The translations under genes and the position numbers were made by a program. DNA of 64,000 nt from G965230065 sp965230065 (lineage in GTDB: Bacteria > Bacteroidota > Bacteroidia > Cytophagales > Cyclobacteriaceae), in NCBI GenBank assembly GCA_965230065.1, contig OZ245942.1, positions 3,534,001 to 3,598,000 on the forward strand, given 5' to 3'. Under the pieces are notes generated by a model. That model searched no databases and was not told where the DNA came from. It saw only the letters and a program-made list of their open reading frames with translations. Below, piece by piece: positions 60,593-64,000 of this stretch (position 1 is its first letter; every line of letters starts with the position of its first letter).

Positions 60593-61570
60593 TTAAGCAT
60601 CTGGTGTGAATTTCATCACTTTATTTTCTATGGGTTTTAACGACATAAGGTAATCATATATGGCACCCAAATTTTCTTCCTCCAAACCAGCGTAGTAGGT
60701 CCACGGCATATATGAGTTAAAGGAGTTAGGGGCTACATGTCCGGGAATATACGTAGAATCCTGATACTTCTTAAAAGCCGAAATAAATTCTTCTTGCGTC
60801 CATTTCCCAATGCCTGTTGTAGGGTCGGGTGTTATGTTAGAAGAGCGTACTACACCACCGGTTTCCAAAACAAACTCAAAACCTCCGGCAAATGCCATTT
60901 CATCAACATATTGTCCGTTTTCCTGTATAGTATGGCAATCGTAGCAGGCAGCAGCCGTAATCAAATATTTTCCATACGCTATGGTATTACTTTTATCAGG
61001 CTTAAGGGTATGTGTTCCCGCCTGCGGCATAGTATGTACAATAATATTCAAAGGAAAGTCTAACTCCCGCCCGGGAGTAGTACTTTCTATGGGCTTTAGG
61101 GTTTTGATATACGCAATCACTGCATATATATCTTCTTTGTCAAGCTGACCGTAACTTTGATATGGCATAATTGGAAACAAGGGCCGCCCGTCTTTACTCA
61201 CCCCTGCCGTGATAGCACGGTAAATTTCCCCGTCGGTCCAGTCTTTTAAAGCATGAGGCGTAATATTGGGTGCTATTAAATTGCCGGGAAATCCGGTTTC
61301 ACGCAACCACTTTTCACCTCCGGCTCCTTTTGAAGTTGTAATGGTTGGCCCGGTAAATTTGCTCCAGTCCCGCTGGGCATGGCAATCGAGGCAACCCATC
61401 ACGTTATTGGCCAGATACTCACCCCTTACCAGCCGTTCGGGAGTAGGCTCAATGGTGAGCTCAGGGGCTTCAACATTGGGTAAGCCCATTGTAGCATAGG
61501 CAATGGCCCCGGCAATTAATAAAACAAAAACGGATAAAACGATGCCTGCAATTTTTAATACTTTTTTCAT
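60593..61570 (-). CDS. Dihaem c-type cytochrome
   Basis: 325 residues. An uncleaved or signal-anchor helix (KIAGIVLSVFVLLIAGAIAYA) is followed by two cytochrome c domains. Haem attachment sites are CLDCH (about 59-63) and CYDCH (about 217-221). Methionine ligands are probably in LFPIMPYQSYG and SYMPWTYY. Located in the periplasm, it likely carries electrons for a membrane dehydrogenase, as in alcohol- or sorbose-dehydrogenase-type cytochromes. No redox partner gene is adjacent. It is convergent with the HATPase-like gene, 31 bp between stops. Confidence 0.88.
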   Translation of the reverse strand: MKKVLKIAGIVLSVFVLLIAGAIAYATMGLPNVEAPELTIEPTPERLVRGEYLANNVMGCLDCHAQRDWSKFTGPTITTSKGAGGEKWLRETGFPGNLIAPNITPHALKDWTDGEIYRAITAGVSKDGRPLFPIMPYQSYGQLDKEDIYAVIAYIKTLKPIESTTPGRELDFPLNIIVHTMPQAGTHTLKPDKSNTIAYGKYLITAAACYDCHTIQENGQYVDEMAFAGGFEFVLETGGVVRSSNITPDPTTGIGKWTQEEFISAFKKYQDSTYIPGHVAPNSFNSYMPWTYYAGLEEENLGAIYDYLMSLKPIENKVMKFTPDA

Positions 61571-61635
61571 GGGTGGTCTAACTTTTTGCCCTAAAATAAT
61601 ATGTACAAATCAGATAGTATTGTAAAAATTTTACC

Positions 61636-62475
61636 TTAGTCAAAAAAGGGAATATTTTGCTGGCTGAGGTGTGATACTTTGTGATAGGCCGAAGGAGTGA
61701 GGCCTGTGAATTTTTTAAAAGACCGTATCAGGTGGCTTTGGTCATAATAACCATTCGCGTATACCATATCCTGCCAGTTAGGATGAATACTGCGACGGCT
61801 GTTTTGTATGGTTCCAATCAACTGTTGAAAACGGATAATTTGCTCTAACTGGCTGGGTAAAATACCGGTGGCTTTTTTAAATTGATAAATGAATTGTTTT
61901 TGGCTACACTGATAATGGCCAACGATATCTTCAAGGGTATGGGATAAGCTCTTAATTTTAGCGATAGCGTCTTCAATTTGGTTATCCCATTGTTTTTGTT
62001 GCTTCATTCTTTTTAAAAACCATGATTCCAAAATTCTTACTTTTTCCTCAATGGTGTTTGAAGCATATATTTCTTCGTAAGTGATATCAAACCCGGTGCC
62101 CATAATATCTTCAATGGAAAAGATATTGTTTTGTATATCACTGCCCTCAAAGTTGAAGAACTTGCATAGTCCGGCAGGCTTAAACCGAACACCCAGCAAA
62201 TGGAATAACCCTGTATGATTGCAGTTAAAATGTTGTGTTTTTATACCACTCACACAGGCTTTCTTCAGAACGATGGCCTCTTGCAGGTAAGGGGCATTGC
62301 CCACACAGGAGTCCCCCAGGTTAATTACCATCTCAGGCATGCCATTGGGCACAAGCCGCTCGAAAGCAAATGATGGATATCCTTTAATTTCAAAGAAACA
62401 CTCAATGTGTTTTTGAAGTAAGGGAAGAGGGAGGATAATCCGGTAGGAAAGGTTATTTTCGGTAAATTGAAGCAT
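61636..62475 (-). CDS. AraC-family transcriptional regulator
   Basis: 279 residues. The N-terminal part (about 1-160) is an uncharacterised sensor domain of the DUF6597 type (PLPLLQKHIECFFEIKGYP). The C-terminal two helix-turn-helix units are clear: LEDIVGHYQCSQKQFIYQFK and MVYANGYYDQSHLIRSFKKFTGLTPSAYH. It probably acts as an activator; its targets, possibly the cytochrome gene just downstream (65 bp beyond its stop), are not shown by the sequence. Confidence 0.88.
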   Translation of the reverse strand: MLQFTENNLSYRIILPLPLLQKHIECFFEIKGYPSFAFERLVPNGMPEMVINLGDSCVGNAPYLQEAIVLKKACVSGIKTQHFNCNHTGLFHLLGVRFKPAGLCKFFNFEGSDIQNNIFSIEDIMGTGFDITYEEIYASNTIEEKVRILESWFLKRMKQQKQWDNQIEDAIAKIKSLSHTLEDIVGHYQCSQKQFIYQFKKATGILPSQLEQIIRFQQLIGTIQNSRRSIHPNWQDMVYANGYYDQSHLIRSFKKFTGLTPSAYHKVSHLSQQNIPFFD

Positions 62476-62589
62476 TGAAGAAGGCAGTTGTATCAGTCGT
62501 TGCTAAACGATAAAAGTACAACTAATTTTCTTATTCTTCAATAGTTTTTTTCAGCCGGGCAAAGCGTTGCTAAAGCGGAAATTTACTGC

Positions 62590-63219
62590 TTACCTTCTCT
62601 GAGAAGCCATCATTTTGAGCTCCTCTACCGTATTGCGTTCGGTTTGCAGTTCCCGGCGCAATTTCTGTTCTTTTTCCAGCGAACGCTTCTTAAACTCTTC
62701 CATTTCTTCTTTCAGGGAATTGTTCTCTTTACGCGTGGTGGAAGTTACCCGGTTGTTTTCTTTAAACCGATACCCGATGATGAGTAAGGCCAGTACCAAA
62801 AAGGAAATGACGCCCCAGAAGACATACAGAAACGTTTCTTTCAGAACATCAATACCCAGTACATTGATATGGGTGGTGGCATGCTGGTGGGCTGACAGTT
62901 CTTTGTCTTTGGCTGCCATGTCTTTTTTAATGCCTTCCAGTTCTGTTTGCAGCTCGTTTACTTTGGCCTGGGTAGTTTGTAACTGCTCTTTAGTGCCTGC
63001 AATAGACTCTATTACACCAGCCCAAAAAGCATTCAATTTAGTTTCCCGGATAATCTTGTAATTTCCATGTGTATTGGATGATTCTTTGAGCTGTGTAAAT
63101 TGCTCTTCCAGCGTAGTGGCAGCAGGTTGTGATTCTGTATTGGTATCCTGTGCAATGGTTCCGAAAGAGAGGAAGCAAAGCAGGAAAAATATTAATAAGC
63201 TAGGTTTCATGGTGTTCAT
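62590..63219 (-). CDS. Exported coiled-coil membrane protein of unknown function
   Basis: 209 residues. A signal peptide (KPSLLIFFLLCFLSFGTIAQ) precedes a helical region with heptads (about 30-118: TTQAKVNELQTELEGIKKDM), one membrane helix (about 132-152: FLYVFWGVISFLVLALLIIGY) and a charged cytoplasmic coiled coil to the end (SLEKEQKLRRELQTERNTVEEL). The type is conserved in Bacteroidota and sometimes mislabelled as a tRNA methyltransferase; nothing here supports that. Its role is unknown. It may tether envelope and cytoplasmic partners. Confidence 0.7.
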   Translation of the reverse strand: MNTMKPSLLIFFLLCFLSFGTIAQDTNTESQPAATTLEEQFTQLKESSNTHGNYKIIRETKLNAFWAGVIESIAGTKEQLQTTQAKVNELQTELEGIKKDMAAKDKELSAHQHATTHINVLGIDVLKETFLYVFWGVISFLVLALLIIGYRFKENNRVTSTTRKENNSLKEEMEEFKKRSLEKEQKLRRELQTERNTVEELKMMASQRR

Positions 63220-63395
63220 AACACAAAAATTTTCTTCTCAAACAAAAAAGTTTGCGGATAAACAGAAAAAAATATTAGAATAGTTCAATAAACATGCTTT
63301 TTTCTGCTTTAATATTACAAATTTAGAAAGTATACTTTTTATTCTATACAATTCTCGATGAAAATATTCAACGCTGGTTTTATTACCTTTGCCCA

Positions 63396-64000
63396 ATGGG
63401 AATACGAGCAGTTTTGAGCAAGCCCCTGGCAGCCTACATTGCCAGACAGCAGAACCACTGGAGTTTACACCCGGAGGCTTCTCAACAAAAGGTTTTTAAC
63501 TATTTGATTAGCAGGGCAAAAGATACTGTTTTTGGAAAAGAACATGATTTTGCAGGTATTCAAACTTACAAAGATTTTAAAGCCAGGGTTCCCATCAGGG
63601 ATTACGAGGAATTGGCGCCTTACATACAGCAGGTTATTGATGGAAAGTCAGATGTTTTGTGGCAAGGAAAGCCACAGTACTTTGCCAAAACGTCGGGCAC
63701 TACTTCCGGGGTAAAGTACATCCCCATCACCAAAGATTCGGTGCCCAACCATATCAACTCGGCGCGCAATGCCTTGCTGAGTTATGTGCATGAAACGGGC
63801 AACTCAAAATTTTTGGATGGCAAGCTCATCTTTTTGTCGGGCAGCCCGGTGCTGGATCAAAAAGGAGGCATTCACACGGGGCGGTTGTCGGGGATTGTAA
63901 ACCATCATGTGCCGGGCTATTTGCGCACCAATCAAATGCCTTCTTACGAAACCAATTGCATAGAAGACTGGGAAGAAAAACTGGACAAAATTGTGGAGGA
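63396..64000 (+). CDS. GH3-family acyl-amide synthetase-like protein, N-terminal part (runs off window)
   Basis: About 201 codons from ATG 63396 to the window edge. It starts MGIRAVLSKPLAAYIARQQ, with FGKEHDFAGIQTYKDFKARVP, YEELAPYIQQVIDGKSDVLW and FAKTSGTTSGVKYIPIT, the ATP-binding P-loop of the GH3 branch of adenylating enzymes. In plants, GH3 proteins join amino acids to auxin or jasmonate; the bacterial role is unknown. A TACCTTTG box (63384-63391) lies only five bases before the ATG, so either the transcript is nearly leaderless or the box is a coincidence. Confidence 0.88.
   Translation, partial: MGIRAVLSKPLAAYIARQQNHWSLHPEASQQKVFNYLISRAKDTVFGKEHDFAGIQTYKDFKARVPIRDYEELAPYIQQVIDGKSDVLWQGKPQYFAKTSGTTSGVKYIPITKDSVPNHINSARNALLSYVHETGNSKFLDGKLIFLSGSPVLDQKGGIHTGRLSGIVNHHVPGYLRTNQMPSYETNCIEDWEEKLDKIVE

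Noticed and set aside
63384..63391. TACCTTTG box as the GH3-gene promoter
   Set aside because: It is only five bases before the ATG and has no -33 element; possible but not supported.

Overview
The window looks like the chromosome of a member of the Bacteroidota, most likely the Cytophagales. Supporting signs are a type IX secretion C-terminal signal on a PKD-repeat protein, several TAnnTTTG-type -7 promoter boxes, an FtsX-permease 'prefix' domain of the kind common in Cytophagales, weak ribosome binding sites, and small four-helix-bundle (IVP) and DUF559 genes set in palindromic repeats. I see no tRNA, rRNA, CRISPR array or transposase.

Layout. 1-9 kb is housekeeping: the 5' end of alaS, an M23 murein hydrolase, an exported formylglycine-generating enzyme, menD-menB (menaquinone), a frameshifted short-chain dehydrogenase, a TonB-type protein fused to a permease prefix domain, and an M16 peptidase homologue without zinc ligands. 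9.4-21 kb is one co-directional signalling block: CheR, CheB, a membrane GAF protein, a large dCache-HAMP-GAF-PAS-PAS-PP2C phosphatase, SiaB-like kinase, SiaC-like phosphoprotein, a TerB-ABCG transporter and two exported proteins of unknown function. It pairs chemotaxis-type methylation enzymes with a SiaABC-type partner switch and has no CheA or MCP. 21-28 kb holds a glycosyltransferase, ruvC, a solitary type III-like DNA methyltransferase, a CE7 esterase, an alpha/beta hydrolase and a methyltransferase. 28-35 kb is a MacB/TolC-type efflux operon (ATPase, permease, TolC, second permease, adaptor). Three of its gene junctions carry IVP sequences, one apparently intact and two broken, beside inverted or tandem repeats.

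35-39 kb holds a polytopic membrane protein, a DUF559 nuclease-like gene between six copies of a G/C-palindrome repeat, and a ten-unit, exactly 21-bp tandem repeat. 39.5-54.2 kb is a surface polysaccharide operon: a WecE/RffA-like sugar aminotransferase, a FemAB-like acyltransferase, a Wzx-type flippase, six glycosyltransferases and five different P-loop sulfotransferases. The sulfotransferases suggest a sulfated glycan. From about 40.62 kb the DNA is clearly more AT-rich. That composition ends abruptly near 55.56 kb, inside the gene for a propeller/PKD cell-surface protein, which suggests the right edge of an exchanged segment. 57.9-64 kb returns to ordinary genes: an MNT nucleotidyltransferase with a truncated partner, an Lrp-type regulator, a PyrR-like phosphoribosyltransferase, a degenerate HATPase-like protein, a dihaem cytochrome c, an AraC-type regulator, a coiled-coil membrane protein and the start of a GH3-family gene.

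The strongest candidates for something undescribed are the multi-sulfotransferase polysaccharide operon, the CheR/CheB-PP2C-SiaBC block, and the IVP and DUF559 genes sitting in palindromic repeat arrays. All assignments rest on reading motifs by eye; no database search was run.
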